Shown here: positions 54,547 through 63,597 of the stretch, one piece after another
Position numbering within the stretch: position 1 is the first letter of the stretch
Layout of the letters: each line of letters starts with the position of its first letter
NCBI RefSeq assembly: GCF_900114675.1
Contig: NZ_FOZM01000003.1
Location: forward strand, 248,001-312,000
DNA length: 64,000 bases
Origin: Yoonia litorea
Lineage (GTDB): Bacteria; Pseudomonadota; Alphaproteobacteria; Rhodobacterales; Rhodobacteraceae
Direction of reading: 5' to 3'
Program-made: the position numbers and the translations under genes
The notes under the pieces: generated by a model
What the model was told of the DNA's origin: nothing
Seen by the model: the letters and a program-made list of their open reading frames with translations, nothing else
The model's database searches: none

Positions 54547-55380
54547 CTAGCGTGACATGAGTATTGGAATGTCGGCGCGCTCCAGCAGATTGCGGGTCGC
54601 GCCGCCAAAGACAGCTTCTCTGAGCCGCGAATGTCCGTAGGCACCACTGACGATCATCTGTGCGCCGACTTCTTTGGCGCGCTTGAGGAGCGTTTCGCAG
54701 ATGGGCAGATCGGACTTTGCAAGAACGGCGACCTCTGACCTTGTGCCATGGCGCAAAAGATACTGTGCCATTGCCCCACCCGGATCAGAGCGTTCCGCGC
54801 TATGGGCCGGTGGGTCGATGATGCAGATATCTGCGACATCAGCCTGTTCAAGCAAGGGCAGGGCCGCGCGCGCGGCAGCAAGTGCCTCAGCGGCGTCATT
54901 CCAACCCATCAGGATATGACCTCCAACTTCAGGTGCCTTGCACCCTTTGGGAATCATCAAGACAGGGCGTTCCGCCGCAAAGAGGCAGGCTTCGACAAGC
55001 GCGGCCGCTTCCGGGTTGTCCTGATAGGGTCTTGGCAAAACGACCAGATCGGAAAACCGCAGTTTTCGGGCCAGAAAACCGGTCAGCGCCGGCCCCTGTA
55101 CGGTTGCGGTATGGCTGGCCCAGCGTTTCATTTCGCCGTGCATCCGGTCTTTCAGCCAAGCTTCGATCTTGTCGCGCTGTTCCATGGCATCGCGGGTTTG
55201 TTCAGCAATCATCAGGGCTTCGGCCCCGATGTAGTAGTTGTTGGTCTCGGTGTGGCTGACGGTGACGATATAGATGTCCAGATGCGCATTCATGCGATCG
55301 GCAAGGGCTATCGCGGCATCCAGCCCTTCTGTGGACTGGTCCGTGTCAGTCAAGATCGTCGCAATGATTCGATAGGTCAT
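54547..55380 (-). CDS. Universal stress protein (two UspA domains)
   Basis: A 277-residue tandem UspA protein. The N-terminal domain starts YRIIATILTDTDQS; the C-terminal one contains HILMGWNDAAEALAAARAALPLL and ends VSGAYGHSRLREAVFGGATRNLLERADIPILMSR, the Gly-rich ATP-binding pattern GxxGHSxxxxxxxGxxxxxLL. ATG 55380 follows GGGGA. It is divergent from ccoN and has its own FNR box at -41.5, so it should be induced at low oxygen. This position is typical in Rhodobacterales. Confidence 0.93.
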   Translation of the reverse strand: MTYRIIATILTDTDQSTEGLDAAIALADRMNAHLDIYIVTVSHTETNNYYIGAEALMIAEQTRDAMEQRDKIEAWLKDRMHGEMKRWASHTATVQGPALTGFLARKLRFSDLVVLPRPYQDNPEAAALVEACLFAAERPVLMIPKGCKAPEVGGHILMGWNDAAEALAAARAALPLLEQADVADICIIDPPAHSAERSDPGGAMAQYLLRHGTRSEVAVLAKSDLPICETLLKRAKEVGAQMIVSGAYGHSRLREAVFGGATRNLLERADIPILMSR

Positions 55381-55446
55381 CGTCGATTTCCCCAATTCGG
55401 TGCTCATGGGGGGCGATCGTTCGCGCAAACCGCTCCTCTCAGTGCG

Positions 55447-55488
55447 ACTATGACAGGCGTCCGGAGATCGTGTCTTGATCCACATCAA
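55447..55488 (-). promoter_or_regulatory. FNR box and promoter of the universal stress gene
   Basis: A perfect TTGATCCACATCAA at 55475-55488 is followed on the minus strand, after 22 bases, by CATAGT (55452-55447) as the -10. This is the exact class II FNR geometry (box at -41.5), with a predicted start near 55440, 60 bases before the gene. Confidence 0.75.
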
Positions 55489-55496
55489 CTGCGCCG

Positions 55497-55538
55497 TTGA
55501 TCCACATCAAGGAAGCTGCGCCGCACAGATTCCATAAG
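55497..55538 (+). promoter_or_regulatory. FNR box and promoter of ccoNOQP
   Basis: A second perfect TTGATCCACATCAA at 55497-55510 is followed after 22 bases by CATAAG (55533-55538) as the -10. The predicted start is near 55545. The two boxes are 22 bases centre to centre, on the same DNA face. Confidence 0.8.
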
Positions 55539-55597
55539 CACACTTACCAAGTAGCTGTCGGGCCCGTTTGTGATCCGGCGAAAGAAGGGGATCTCTT

Positions 55598-57193
55598 ATG
55601 GGGAACTATGTGAAGCTGATCGTGCTGGGGCTGATAACGCTCTTTGCCGCGGTTGCAGCAAACTGGGGGCGTGATCTTGCGTATATCGTACACGCCATCA
55701 TCATCATGGGTGTCTCGGCATTCATGTTCGTGCGTGTACTGCGCAGCATGGACAAGCCTGTTTACGCCACACCGGAAGGGTACATGGATGACGTCATCCG
55801 CGCCGGTGTGATTGCAACAGGGTTCTGGGGCGTTGTCGGATTTCTGGTCGGGGTGGTTATCGCCTTCCAGCTGGCCTTTCCGCAGCTGAATTTCCAACCT
55901 CTCGAACCATTCGGCAATTTTGGTCGTTTGCGCCCACTGCACACAAGTGCGGTGATTTTTGCGTTTGGCGGTAACGCGCTGATCATGTCGACGTTCTACA
56001 TTGTGCAGCGCACTTGCGGCGCGCGCCTGTGGGGTGGCAACCTCGCTTGGTTTGTTTTCTGGGGCTACAACCTCTTCATCATTCTTGCGGCCACCGGCTA
56101 TCTGCTCGGCGCGACGCAAGGCAAGGAATACGCAGAACCTGAATGGTACGTCGACATCTGGCTGACAGTTGTTTGGGTTGCCTTCCTCGCCGTATTCCTC
56201 GGAACAATCTTCAAGCGCCAGGAAAAGCACATCTACGTGGCAAACTGGTTCTTGCTGAGCTTCATCGTCACCGTGGCGATGCTGCATCTGGTCAATAACA
56301 TCAGCATTCCTGTCAGCATCTGGGGCAGCAAGTCCGTTCAGGTCTTCTCTGGTGTGCAGGACGCGATGGTGCAGTGGTGGTATGGTCACAACGCTGTGGG
56401 CTTCTTCCTGACAGCGGGCTTCCTTGGCATGATGTACTACTTCGTGCCCAAGCAGGCCGGTCGTCCGGTGTTCTCATACAAGCTGTCGATCATCCACTTC
56501 TGGGCGCTGATCTTCCTGTATATCTGGGCTGGTCCACACCACCTGCATTACACAGCGCTGCCTGATTGGGCATCGACCTTGGGTATGGTCTTCTCGATCA
56601 TCCTGTGGATGCCGAGCTGGGGTGGCATGATCAACGGTCTGATGACGCTGCAAGGCGCATGGGACAAGCTGCGGACCGATCCGATCATCCGCATGATGGT
56701 CATCAGCCTTGCGTTCTACGGTATGTCCACATTCGAAGGTCCGATGATGTCCATCAAGGCCGTCAACAGCCTGTCACACTACACCGACTGGACCATTGGT
56801 CACGTGCATTCCGGTGCGCTTGGTTGGAACGGTATGATTACCTTTGCCGCACTCTACTTCCTGACACCAAAGCTCTGGGGTCGTGCGCAGATGTATTCGA
56901 TGTCCGCGATCAACTGGCACTTCTGGTTGGCCACGATCGGCATCATCCTCTATGCGGCCTCCATGTGGGTCACAGGGATCATGGAAGGTCTGATGTGGCG
57001 TGAAGTCGATGCAAACGGTTTCCTTGTGAACAGCTTTGCAGACACCGTCTCCGCGAAATTCCCGATGTATGTGGTCCGTGGCCTTGGTGGGGTTCTCTAC
57101 CTCGCAGGCGGAGTGATCATGGTCTGGAACATGTGGATGACCATCCGTGGCGGGGCGAAAGTCCAGGCACCGGTTGGCGTACCGGCTGAATAA
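55598..57193 (+). CDS. ccoN: cbb3-type cytochrome c oxidase subunit I
   Basis: Catalytic subunit of the high-affinity oxidase used at low oxygen, 531 residues with 12 or more spans. Heme and copper ligands appear in [48 protein letters not shown] and [21 protein letters not shown], all typical of CcoN. It reduces oxygen to water and pumps protons. ATG 55598 follows AAGGGGATC. First gene of ccoNOQP. Confidence 0.98.
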   Translation: MGNYVKLIVLGLITLFAAVAANWGRDLAYIVHAIIIMGVSAFMFVRVLRSMDKPVYATPEGYMDDVIRAGVIATGFWGVVGFLVGVVIAFQLAFPQLNFQPLEPFGNFGRLRPLHTSAVIFAFGGNALIMSTFYIVQRTCGARLWGGNLAWFVFWGYNLFIILAATGYLLGATQGKEYAEPEWYVDIWLTVVWVAFLAVFLGTIFKRQEKHIYVANWFLLSFIVTVAMLHLVNNISIPVSIWGSKSVQVFSGVQDAMVQWWYGHNAVGFFLTAGFLGMMYYFVPKQAGRPVFSYKLSIIHFWALIFLYIWAGPHHLHYTALPDWASTLGMVFSIILWMPSWGGMINGLMTLQGAWDKLRTDPIIRMMVISLAFYGMSTFEGPMMSIKAVNSLSHYTDWTIGHVHSGALGWNGMITFAALYFLTPKLWGRAQMYSMSAINWHFWLATIGIILYAASMWVTGIMEGLMWREVDANGFLVNSFADTVSAKFPMYVVRGLGGVLYLAGGVIMVWNMWMTIRGGAKVQAPVGVPAE

Positions 57194-57206
57194 GGAGGAC
57201 TGAGAT

Positions 57207-57962
57207 ATGTCTGATACAACAAACTCACCAGCCAAGGGTTTTCTCGCCAAGCACGCGCTGCTTGAAAAAAGCCCAACGCTTCTTCTGGTGTCCTCTTTGC
57301 TGGTTGTCACTGTCGGCGGCATCGTAGAAATCGCACCTCTCTTCTACCTCGAAAATACCATTGAAGAGGTAGACGGGATGCGACCCTACTCGCCACTGGA
57401 GCTGGCAGGACGTGAAGTCTACATCCGTGAAGGCTGCTACGTCTGCCATAGCCAGATGATCCGCCCGATGCGTGACGAGGTTGAACGCTATGGACACTAC
57501 TCACTGGCAGCGGAGTCGATGTATGACCACCCGTTCCAGTGGGGGTCCAAGCGGACAGGGCCTGATCTGGCCCGGGTCGGCGGCAAATACTCCGATGCAT
57601 GGCACGTGGATCACCTGCTGAACCCGCAATCGGTTGTCCCCGAGTCCATCATGCCCGGCTACAGCCACCTGATGAACAACATGGTTAATGCAGAGTATAC
57701 CGCTGATCTGGTCTCGACCCACCGCTTCGTCGGTGTGCCTTACACCGAAGCGATGGTCGAAGTGGCCGCCGCAGACGTTCTGGCACAGGCCGACCCTGAC
57801 ACGGAGGCCTATGACGATCTGCTTGAACGTTATCCGGGCGCGCAGATCCGCAACTTCGACGGGGCACCCGGTGTCTCCGAAATGGATGCGCTGATCGCCT
57901 ACATGCAGATGCTGGGCACGTTGGTCGATTTCTCGACCTTCACACCAGATGCAAGCCGCTAA
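57207..57962 (+). CDS. ccoO: cbb3-type cytochrome c oxidase, monoheme subunit
   Basis: Membrane-anchored c-type cytochrome, 251 residues. One N-terminal span (about 22-45) is followed by the heme motif CYVCH at about 72-76, and Met ligand candidates are in [11 protein letters not shown]. It passes electrons from CcoP to CcoN. AAGGAGG lies ten bases before ATG 57207, 13 bases after ccoN. Confidence 0.97.
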   Translation: MSDTTNSPAKGFLAKHALLEKSPTLLLVSSLLVVTVGGIVEIAPLFYLENTIEEVDGMRPYSPLELAGREVYIREGCYVCHSQMIRPMRDEVERYGHYSLAAESMYDHPFQWGSKRTGPDLARVGGKYSDAWHVDHLLNPQSVVPESIMPGYSHLMNNMVNAEYTADLVSTHRFVGVPYTEAMVEVAAADVLAQADPDTEAYDDLLERYPGAQIRNFDGAPGVSEMDALIAYMQMLGTLVDFSTFTPDASR

Positions 57963-57974
57963 GGAGGAAGTGAC

Positions 57975-58181
57975 ATGAACGAGACTTCTCTCTTGCGCGA
58001 ACTGGCAGATAACTGGCTGCTCGTCGGTATGTTCAGCCTGTTTGTGATCGCGATCCTCTGGGCATTCCGCCCAGGCAGTCGCGCGGTCCATCAGGAAACA
58101 TCGAACATCCCATTCCGTAACGAGGACTATCCGGCATCACGCCAGGACCGGTCATCTCAGACTGAGGAGCTGCAACCATGA
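57975..58181 (+). CDS. ccoQ: cbb3-type cytochrome c oxidase small subunit
   Basis: A 68-residue single-span protein (about 11-31) with RPGSR after the span and a polar C-terminus, as in CcoQ. It stabilises the oxidase complex and in related bacteria takes part in redox signalling. AAGGAGG precedes ATG 57975, and its stop overlaps ccoP (ATGA). Confidence 0.93.
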   Translation: MNETSLLRELADNWLLVGMFSLFVIAILWAFRPGSRAVHQETSNIPFRNEDYPASRQDRSSQTEELQP

Positions 58182-59050
58182 GCAGCAATGATCAAAAAGA
58201 CATTGATGAAGTCACAGGCACAGACACAACCGGTCACGCCTGGGACGGGATCAAGGAACTGAACAGCCCGCTGCCGCGCTGGTGGTTGTGGACATTCTAC
58301 ATCACCATCGTCTGGGGCATTGCCTACACGATCGCCTATCCCGCCTGGCCTTTGATCTCCAGTGCAACATCAGGTGTTCTGGGGTACTCGACACGCGCCG
58401 AAGTCGCATCCGAGATTGCCCGGTTCGAGGATGCCAATGCCGAGATCGCGGCAGAACTGGCCGCCGCTGATCTCAGCACCCTGTCAGAGAATGAAACTCT
58501 GGCGCGGTTTGCGACATCGGCAGGTGGTGCGGTCTTCCGCAACAACTGTTCCCAGTGTCACGGCTCTGGCGCCGCCGGTGCAGTTGGTTATCCCAACCTG
58601 CTCGACGATGATTGGCTGTGGGGCGGCGATTTCGACAATATCGAATACACCATCCGCCACGGTATCCGGAACGAGGAAGACTGGGACGCACGTTGGTCCG
58701 AGATGACGGCTTATGACGACATCTTCTCAAACCAGGAAATCGACCAGGTTGTGCAATACGTGCGCCTGATCTCCGGTCAGCCACATGACGAAGCCTTGGC
58801 AGCAGCCGGTGAGGGGCTCTTCATCGATAACTGCACCGCGTGTCACGGTGATGACGGTGCCGGCAATCGTGACCTCGGCGCGCCGAACCTGACCGATGCC
58901 ATCTGGCTCTACGGCGGCGATGTTGAATCGCTCGAAGAAACCGTCCGCTATGCCCGCTTCGGTGTCATGCCACCCTGGGGTGAGCGTCTGACAGAAGCCG
59001 AAATCAAGGCGGTGACCGCATACGTCCACCAACTGGGCGGCGGCGAGTAA
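58178..59050 (+). CDS. ccoP: cbb3-type cytochrome c oxidase, diheme subunit
   Basis: Membrane-anchored diheme cytochrome, 290 residues. The N-terminal part has TGHAWDGIKELNSPLPRWWLW, the family's start of the span (about 35-55). Heme motifs are CSQCH at about 124-128 and CTACH at about 217-221. It is the electron entry subunit. The operon ends here with terminators; ccoGHIS assembly genes, often next, are not adjacent. Confidence 0.97.
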   Translation: MSSNDQKDIDEVTGTDTTGHAWDGIKELNSPLPRWWLWTFYITIVWGIAYTIAYPAWPLISSATSGVLGYSTRAEVASEIARFEDANAEIAAELAAADLSTLSENETLARFATSAGGAVFRNNCSQCHGSGAAGAVGYPNLLDDDWLWGGDFDNIEYTIRHGIRNEEDWDARWSEMTAYDDIFSNQEIDQVVQYVRLISGQPHDEALAAAGEGLFIDNCTACHGDDGAGNRDLGAPNLTDAIWLYGGDVESLEETVRYARFGVMPPWGERLTEAEIKAVTAYVHQLGGGE

Positions 59051-59057
59051 GGATCAC

Positions 59058-59135
59058 AACCCCCAAACGACCTGTTCGCGCATCAGTTTGGGGTTTGGTG
59101 AAGGGAAGGGCGTCCACGGCGGTGGGCGCCCTTTT
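59058..59135 (+). terminator. Double terminator of ccoNOQP
   Basis: Two hairpins follow ccoP. At 59058-59096 AACCCCCAAAC pairs with GTTTGGGGTT (one bulged C). At 59106-59135 GGGCGTCCAC pairs with GTGGGCGCCC around GGCG and ends in TTTT. The second is a clear intrinsic terminator for the plus strand. Confidence 0.88.
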
Positions 59136-59173
59136 CATATTGCGGCGATCAACTGCGCCATCGGGTTTTCAGA

Positions 59174-60643
59174 TCAATCGACCAGTGGCAAAACAAACTT
59201 GACGGTATAGAACGTGTCGTCCGTTGTCGCTTCGACCGTGGCATTGTGATCGTTGGCAAGCTGTTGCACCAACATGGACCCAAGGCGCGATGACTTGATC
59301 GCATCAATGGGCGTCAGGCGCTCGATCTTGTTCTTTACGACGATGACAACTTGATCATCGGAGGTGACAGTCTGGACGCTCAGGTCAAGGTCACCGGATT
59401 TGTTCAGCCCGTATTTGAGGCCGTTTGTGACAAGCTCGTTGACGATCATCGCAAGTGTCGTTGCCAAATCGCTGTTGATGCGTTTGTCCTCACCCTCAAA
59501 GGAGGCCTTGATCGTGTCTGGATCCATGTCGACGGTTGATCCCATCTGGGACACCAGCTGATCCAGCAGGTCGCGCAGGGAAACATCGGTCTTTTCTTCG
59601 GACAGTTGCATCAAACCATGTGCGCCGGAAATCGCACTGATCCGCGATTCAAAGGCATCAAGCGCTTCAATCGCCGCTTTTGATGCCTCACCGCCACCGC
59701 GCTTGATTTCGTTTCTGTCCATCCGCAGCATCGACGCGGCAATGGCAAGCGAGTTCTTGATGCGATGATTCGCTTCCTGCACCACGGATTTGCGCAGTTG
59801 CAGTTCGCGCTCAAGCTGCTGACGCGCAGTTTCCACGTCAGTCAGATCAACAAACGTTCCCACCAACCGCGGCCGGCGGTCCTTGGGATCAAGCGTCACC
59901 TCTGCCCTGATGCGCAAGAAACGCTCTGTGCCGTCGGATTGTGGCACGCGGTAATCAAAGGCTGCAATTTCGCCCTGTGGTGCCGCAAAAATGCGTTCCA
60001 CTTCATCGTAGACTGCCTGGATATCGTCCTTGTGCACGCGTTCGAAAAACGGCGCTGCGAAATCGCCGGCCTCGTCGGGTGCGAAGCCGAACATCTCGTC
60101 AACCGCTGCGGCTCTTTCAAACTTGTCGGTTTCCGGATCGTAATTGAAGAAGCTGACTGCCGCGGTCGAGTAAGCAGACCGTTGTAGAGAAGCGGAAAAT
60201 TTTTGGTCCAGCACTTGTCGTGTGACATCCTGACCAAGCTGCAGAATCGCAATAATCGTTCCGTCCTCAGAGACTGGGGACATACGGATATGCCAGTGAT
60301 GTTCGACAAACTCGCCGGATGGTGACCGCAAATCGTAACGATAAGGGCCGATTTCTACAGGCTTTGACGTCTTCAGGATCTCTCCAACGGCATCCTGAAT
60401 TGCGCCTCTCGCTGCATCGCCATCATCGGTTTCATTTGCAGCAAAGGCCTCAAACATGCCTTTGCCAACAACATCGATCCCCACCGATTGTGACATCCTC
60501 GCATGCGCATCGTTCCGCCAGAGAAGGGTGAAATCGTCATCGGGGAGAAACAATAGCGCGGCAATCGGCGCCTGACCAAGTGCTGCCGAAACAACTGACG
60601 CTGACTGCAAATTGAAGTCCTGCAAGCCGAAGACGTCTTCCAT
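59174..60643 (-). CDS. PAS-domain histidine kinase, HisKA_2 type
   Basis: A 489-residue soluble sensor kinase with no membrane span. Three regions: an N-terminal PAS-like domain (about 15-130), a second PAS/PAC domain (about 145-265; VDEMFGFAPDEAGDF to VGTFVDLTDVE), and a HisKA_2/HATPase core with the phospho-acceptor His near 293 (NHRIKNSLAIAASMLR) and N box NELVTNGLKYGL. Such kinases often act in the general stress response or as light/redox sensors in alphaproteobacteria. ATG 60643 is used; GTG 60655 is possible. No response regulator is adjacent. Confidence 0.9.
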   Translation of the reverse strand: MEDVFGLQDFNLQSASVVSAALGQAPIAALLFLPDDDFTLLWRNDAHARMSQSVGIDVVGKGMFEAFAANETDDGDAARGAIQDAVGEILKTSKPVEIGPYRYDLRSPSGEFVEHHWHIRMSPVSEDGTIIAILQLGQDVTRQVLDQKFSASLQRSAYSTAAVSFFNYDPETDKFERAAAVDEMFGFAPDEAGDFAAPFFERVHKDDIQAVYDEVERIFAAPQGEIAAFDYRVPQSDGTERFLRIRAEVTLDPKDRRPRLVGTFVDLTDVETARQQLERELQLRKSVVQEANHRIKNSLAIAASMLRMDRNEIKRGGGEASKAAIEALDAFESRISAISGAHGLMQLSEEKTDVSLRDLLDQLVSQMGSTVDMDPDTIKASFEGEDKRINSDLATTLAMIVNELVTNGLKYGLNKSGDLDLSVQTVTSDDQVVIVVKNKIERLTPIDAIKSSRLGSMLVQQLANDHNATVEATTDDTFYTVKFVLPLVD

Positions 60644-60661
60644 GAAAACCCCCACGCTACG

Positions 60662-60675
60662 ATGTCACATGACAT
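60662..60675. promoter_or_regulatory. Palindrome before the histidine kinase
   Basis: ATGTCACATGACAT is a perfect six-base dyad with a two-base centre, 19 bases before the kinase start at 60643. It could be an operator near the transcription start. The rest of 60676-60820 shows nothing I can assign. Confidence 0.3.
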
Positions 60676-60820
60676 AAAACGTTATGCCGCGAAGTCACGA
60701 TGGAAAAGCGAAAAATCAGGATATCGGCGTCGAACGCATATGTTTGCGCAATCACTACTACTTACAGGCATTGACGCCGCAAAGTGCTGCAACGCGCAAT
60801 TTATCTGAGGGTTCCAAAGG

Positions 60821-61114
60821 TCACGCCAGATCGTCCATCTTGGCGGCCAATTTAGCGTCGAGTTCACTGAGACCGTCAACATCATGCGTGGTCAGCGTCA
60901 CCTCTACGGTCTTGTAAACATTCGACCATTCGGGATGATGCCCCATCTTTTCCGCCCAGATTGCAGCTTTCGACATAAAGCCGAAAGCCTCAACGAAGTT
61001 GTCAAAGGTAAACGTCTTTTCGATGGCGTCGCGATCAGAGGACATGCGCCAGCCATTTTCGATCAGCGGGGCAATCATCATGTCGCGGTCGGCGTCGTTG
61101 AGTTTGTCTGTCAT
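60821..61114 (-). CDS. phhB: 4a-hydroxytetrahydrobiopterin dehydratase
   Basis: Pterin-4a-carbinolamine dehydratase, 97 residues. It recycles the pterin cofactor of aromatic amino acid hydroxylases. The active-site pattern is present: [14 protein letters not shown] and [23 protein letters not shown], with the conserved HHP motif. It overlaps the FemAB-like gene by four bases (ATGA). No phenylalanine hydroxylase is in the window, so the physiological partner is unknown. Confidence 0.95.
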   Translation of the reverse strand: MTDKLNDADRDMMIAPLIENGWRMSSDRDAIEKTFTFDNFVEAFGFMSKAAIWAEKMGHHPEWSNVYKTVEVTLTTHDVDGLSELDAKLAAKMDDLA

Positions 61115-62298
61115 TGCTGTTCCTCGATTTCAGTTTTGCGGAACGGGCCATAGCTCGTAAGAACTTCGATTTCGTGGTCCACAGCCTCGCGCTCAGCCTC
61201 CAGATAGCGCGCAACCGCGTCTTTGAAACCAGAATCACCAAACCAATGCAGCGAATGTGTCGGCACCGGCAAATATCCTCTGGCAAGTTTGTGCTCGCCT
61301 TGTGCGCCGGCTTCGACCTTCTGCATGCCATGTGCGATGGCAAAGCCGATTGCGCGATAATAGCAAAGCTCGAAATGCAGGAAGGGATGATGCTCTGTGC
61401 AGCCCCAGTAGCGACCGTAAAGCGTATCGCGACCGATAAAATTCAACGCCCCTGCAACCGGCCGATCATCACGAATTGCCAGAACCATAAGCATATCATC
61501 GCGCAGGATCTCATGCGCCAGATCGAAGAACTTGCGGGTCAGATAGGGCTGTCCCCATTTGCGCGCGCCGGTGTCCTGATAAAACACCCAGAACGCATCC
61601 CAGTGTTCTGGTCTGATCGCATCGCCTGTCAGCGCGACGATCTCGCCGCCAAAATCATTGGCTTGCGCGCGCTCTTTGCGAAGTGTCTTTCTTTTGCGGC
61701 TCGACAGTGCAGCAAGAAATCCGTCGAAGTCGGCATACCCGTCATTCACCCAATGGTATTGCTGGCCGATCCTGTGCAGCAATCCCATCTCAGCACCGGC
61801 CAGTGCTTCGGCTTCAGTGCAAAACGTCGCGTGAACTGACGAAAGCTGGTTATCCGCCGCGATCTGGACCGCACCCTGAATGAGGGCCGACATACCTGTC
61901 GCCTCGTGGCCCGGGCGTGTCAGAAACCGGCGACCTGTCGCTGGCGTAAAGGGGACCGCGATCTGTAACTTCGGGTAATAGCGTCCGCCAGCGTTCTCAT
62001 AGGCATGGGCCCAGTTGTGATCGAAGATATATTCGCCCTGACTGTGACCTTTGGCATAGAGCGGTGCCACGGCAATCACTTGCCCGTCTTGCCGTGCCGT
62101 CAGGTAACGCGGTTGCCAACCCGACCCTGTGCCGACCGATCCGCTATCTTCGAGCGCTTTCAGAAACCGGTGCGTCGTGAAAGGATCGACAGGGCGGTCG
62201 CCGGTGACGGTCTCAGGACAGGCGCACGCATCCCAATCACTGGCCTCAATGGCAGCGAGTGTCGGATGTGCGGTGATTTCGATAGGGGCGTCACTCAT
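61111..62298 (-). CDS. FemAB-like GNAT acyltransferase (DUF482/peptidogalycan family)
   Basis: A 395-residue protein with two GNAT-like folds. Segments [28 protein letters not shown] text (about 92-115), [38 protein letters not shown] and [18 protein letters not shown] match DUF482, predicted to transfer an acyl or aminoacyl group. ATG 62298 is chosen; the frame to 62307 would need TTG. The target is not known. Confidence 0.88.
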   Translation of the reverse strand: MSDAPIEITAHPTLAAIEASDWDACACPETVTGDRPVDPFTTHRFLKALEDSGSVGTGSGWQPRYLTARQDGQVIAVAPLYAKGHSQGEYIFDHNWAHAYENAGGRYYPKLQIAVPFTPATGRRFLTRPGHEATGMSALIQGAVQIAADNQLSSVHATFCTEAEALAGAEMGLLHRIGQQYHWVNDGYADFDGFLAALSSRKRKTLRKERAQANDFGGEIVALTGDAIRPEHWDAFWVFYQDTGARKWGQPYLTRKFFDLAHEILRDDMLMVLAIRDDRPVAGALNFIGRDTLYGRYWGCTEHHPFLHFELCYYRAIGFAIAHGMQKVEAGAQGEHKLARGYLPVPTHSLHWFGDSGFKDAVARYLEAEREAVDHEIEVLTSYGPFRKTEIEEQQ

Positions 62299-62329
62299 AG
62301 GCTGCAACGTGGGTGCGGTCGCCCACGGG

Positions 62330-63082
62330 TCAAGCCAGATAGCCTTCGAAAGTCACATTATCGACAATCCTGCGGGCCTCGGCCTCGGCTTTGGCAGAGC
62401 GGATCGTCCAAGTCAGGATCGCGGCACCGCCTGCCTTCAGTTCGGCCACGCGCGGGCGGTCCAGATCGGTGGATTCGTGACTGATGAAACAGGCGTCCAC
62501 GCGGTCGTAATCTGGAATCTCACGCAGCTTGTCCCGGGTCTCTTCGGGCACCTCGGGCCACCAGACGGCCTCATAGCTTGAGGTGGTGATCCCGCGCGGG
62601 ATGTCCGGCGCTATCTCTGCGAGAACTGCCACACTATGCGGATTGAATGACATCAGCGCCACGTCGCCACTGTAGCCTTTGAGGGCCTTGACGGTTGCAC
62701 GTTCCAGTGTGCCGACGTCCGGTCCCATCGCGCCGTCCTGATCCTTCAACTCGATCAGAAGCGGAACCTGCCCTGCAACCATCGCCAAAACGTCATCGAG
62801 AGAAGGGATCATGCTGCCGTCGTCCGTCAGCGCAATCTGCGACAGTGCAGCCCGCGTCCGGTCCCGCACCGGCCCTGTTTCCCCTGTCAGCCTGTCCAAA
62901 AGATCGTCATGGAACACCATCGCGTGTCCGTCCGAGGACAGTTGCAGGTCAATCTCGATCCCGTAGCCAGCCTTGATCGCGGCCTCAATGGAATTGCGAC
63001 TGTTCTCGACCCGCCCTGCCTTACGATCATGGAGCGCGCGGTGGGCGAGAGGGATGCGTAGTAGGCTTTCAGGCAGCATCAT
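62330..63082 (-). CDS. Glycerophosphodiester phosphodiesterase
   Basis: GDPD-family phosphodiesterase, 250 residues, cleaving glycerophosphodiesters to glycerol-3-phosphate and an alcohol. Catalytic pattern: AHRALHD (His near 14), ENS and GIEIDLQLSSDG (Glu/Asp), VFHDDLLDRLTG. No signal peptide, so cytoplasmic, UgpQ-like. ATG 63082 overlaps the RidA stop (ATGA). Confidence 0.93.
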   Translation of the reverse strand: MMLPESLLRIPLAHRALHDRKAGRVENSRNSIEAAIKAGYGIEIDLQLSSDGHAMVFHDDLLDRLTGETGPVRDRTRAALSQIALTDDGSMIPSLDDVLAMVAGQVPLLIELKDQDGAMGPDVGTLERATVKALKGYSGDVALMSFNPHSVAVLAEIAPDIPRGITTSSYEAVWWPEVPEETRDKLREIPDYDRVDACFISHESTDLDRPRVAELKAGGAAILTWTIRSAKAEAEARRIVDNVTFEGYLA

Positions 63083-63540
63083 GCGATCTGGAAAATCGCT
63101 TCGATCTCGACCGCGACGCCGAATGGCAGGCTTGCGGCACTGACGGCAGAGCGCGCGTGACGCCCTTTGTCACCCAAAGCCGCAACCATGAAATCGGACG
63201 CCCCGTTGATCACCTTTGGCTGATCACCGAAATCGGCTGTGGAGTTCACAAAGCCCACGAGTTTGACCACCCGCACCAGCCGGTCGATGTCGCCGTCACA
63301 GGCGGCTTTCAACTGTGCGAGAAGGCTGATCGCACAGGCCTTGGCCGCCTGAGCACCCGCTTCGGCGTCCATGTCGTCACCTAGCTTGCCCTTGATCATG
63401 CCATCGGCATCTGCCGAAATCTGTCCTGACACGTAGACCATATCGCCAGCGATCACGTATGGGACGTAATTGGCCGCAGGGGCAGGGGCATCGGGCAAGG
63501 TTACGCCCAGTTCGGCAAGTTTTGTCTCAATCGCGCTCAT
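63079..63540 (-). CDS. RidA-family protein
   Basis: A 153-residue YjgF/YER057c/UK114-type protein. RidA enzymes hydrolyse reactive enamine/imine intermediates, but this longer subgroup may differ in substrate. Visible: YVSGQISADADG, AAKACAISLLAQLKAACDGD, VVKLVGFVNSTADF and a C-terminal AVSAASLPFGVAVEIEAIF. The Arg of the classic active site (RxAVG) is not evident: the sequence reads RHARSAVSAASLP, with Arg before the SA. ATG 63540 is chosen over the longer frame for homology. It forms an operon with the phosphodiesterase. Confidence 0.92.
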   Translation of the reverse strand: MSAIETKLAELGVTLPDAPAPAANYVPYVIAGDMVYVSGQISADADGMIKGKLGDDMDAEAGAQAAKACAISLLAQLKAACDGDIDRLVRVVKLVGFVNSTADFGDQPKVINGASDFMVAALGDKGRHARSAVSAASLPFGVAVEIEAIFQIA

Positions 63541-63597
63541 GGCAGGTCTCCCGTTTTCTTCGTCAGGGACGCTACCCACCAATCGGCATATCTGCAA

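Noticed and set aside
55544..56389. 281-residue open frame antisense to ccoN
   Set aside because: It overlaps the ccoN coding start and the cco promoter and has no sensible domain.
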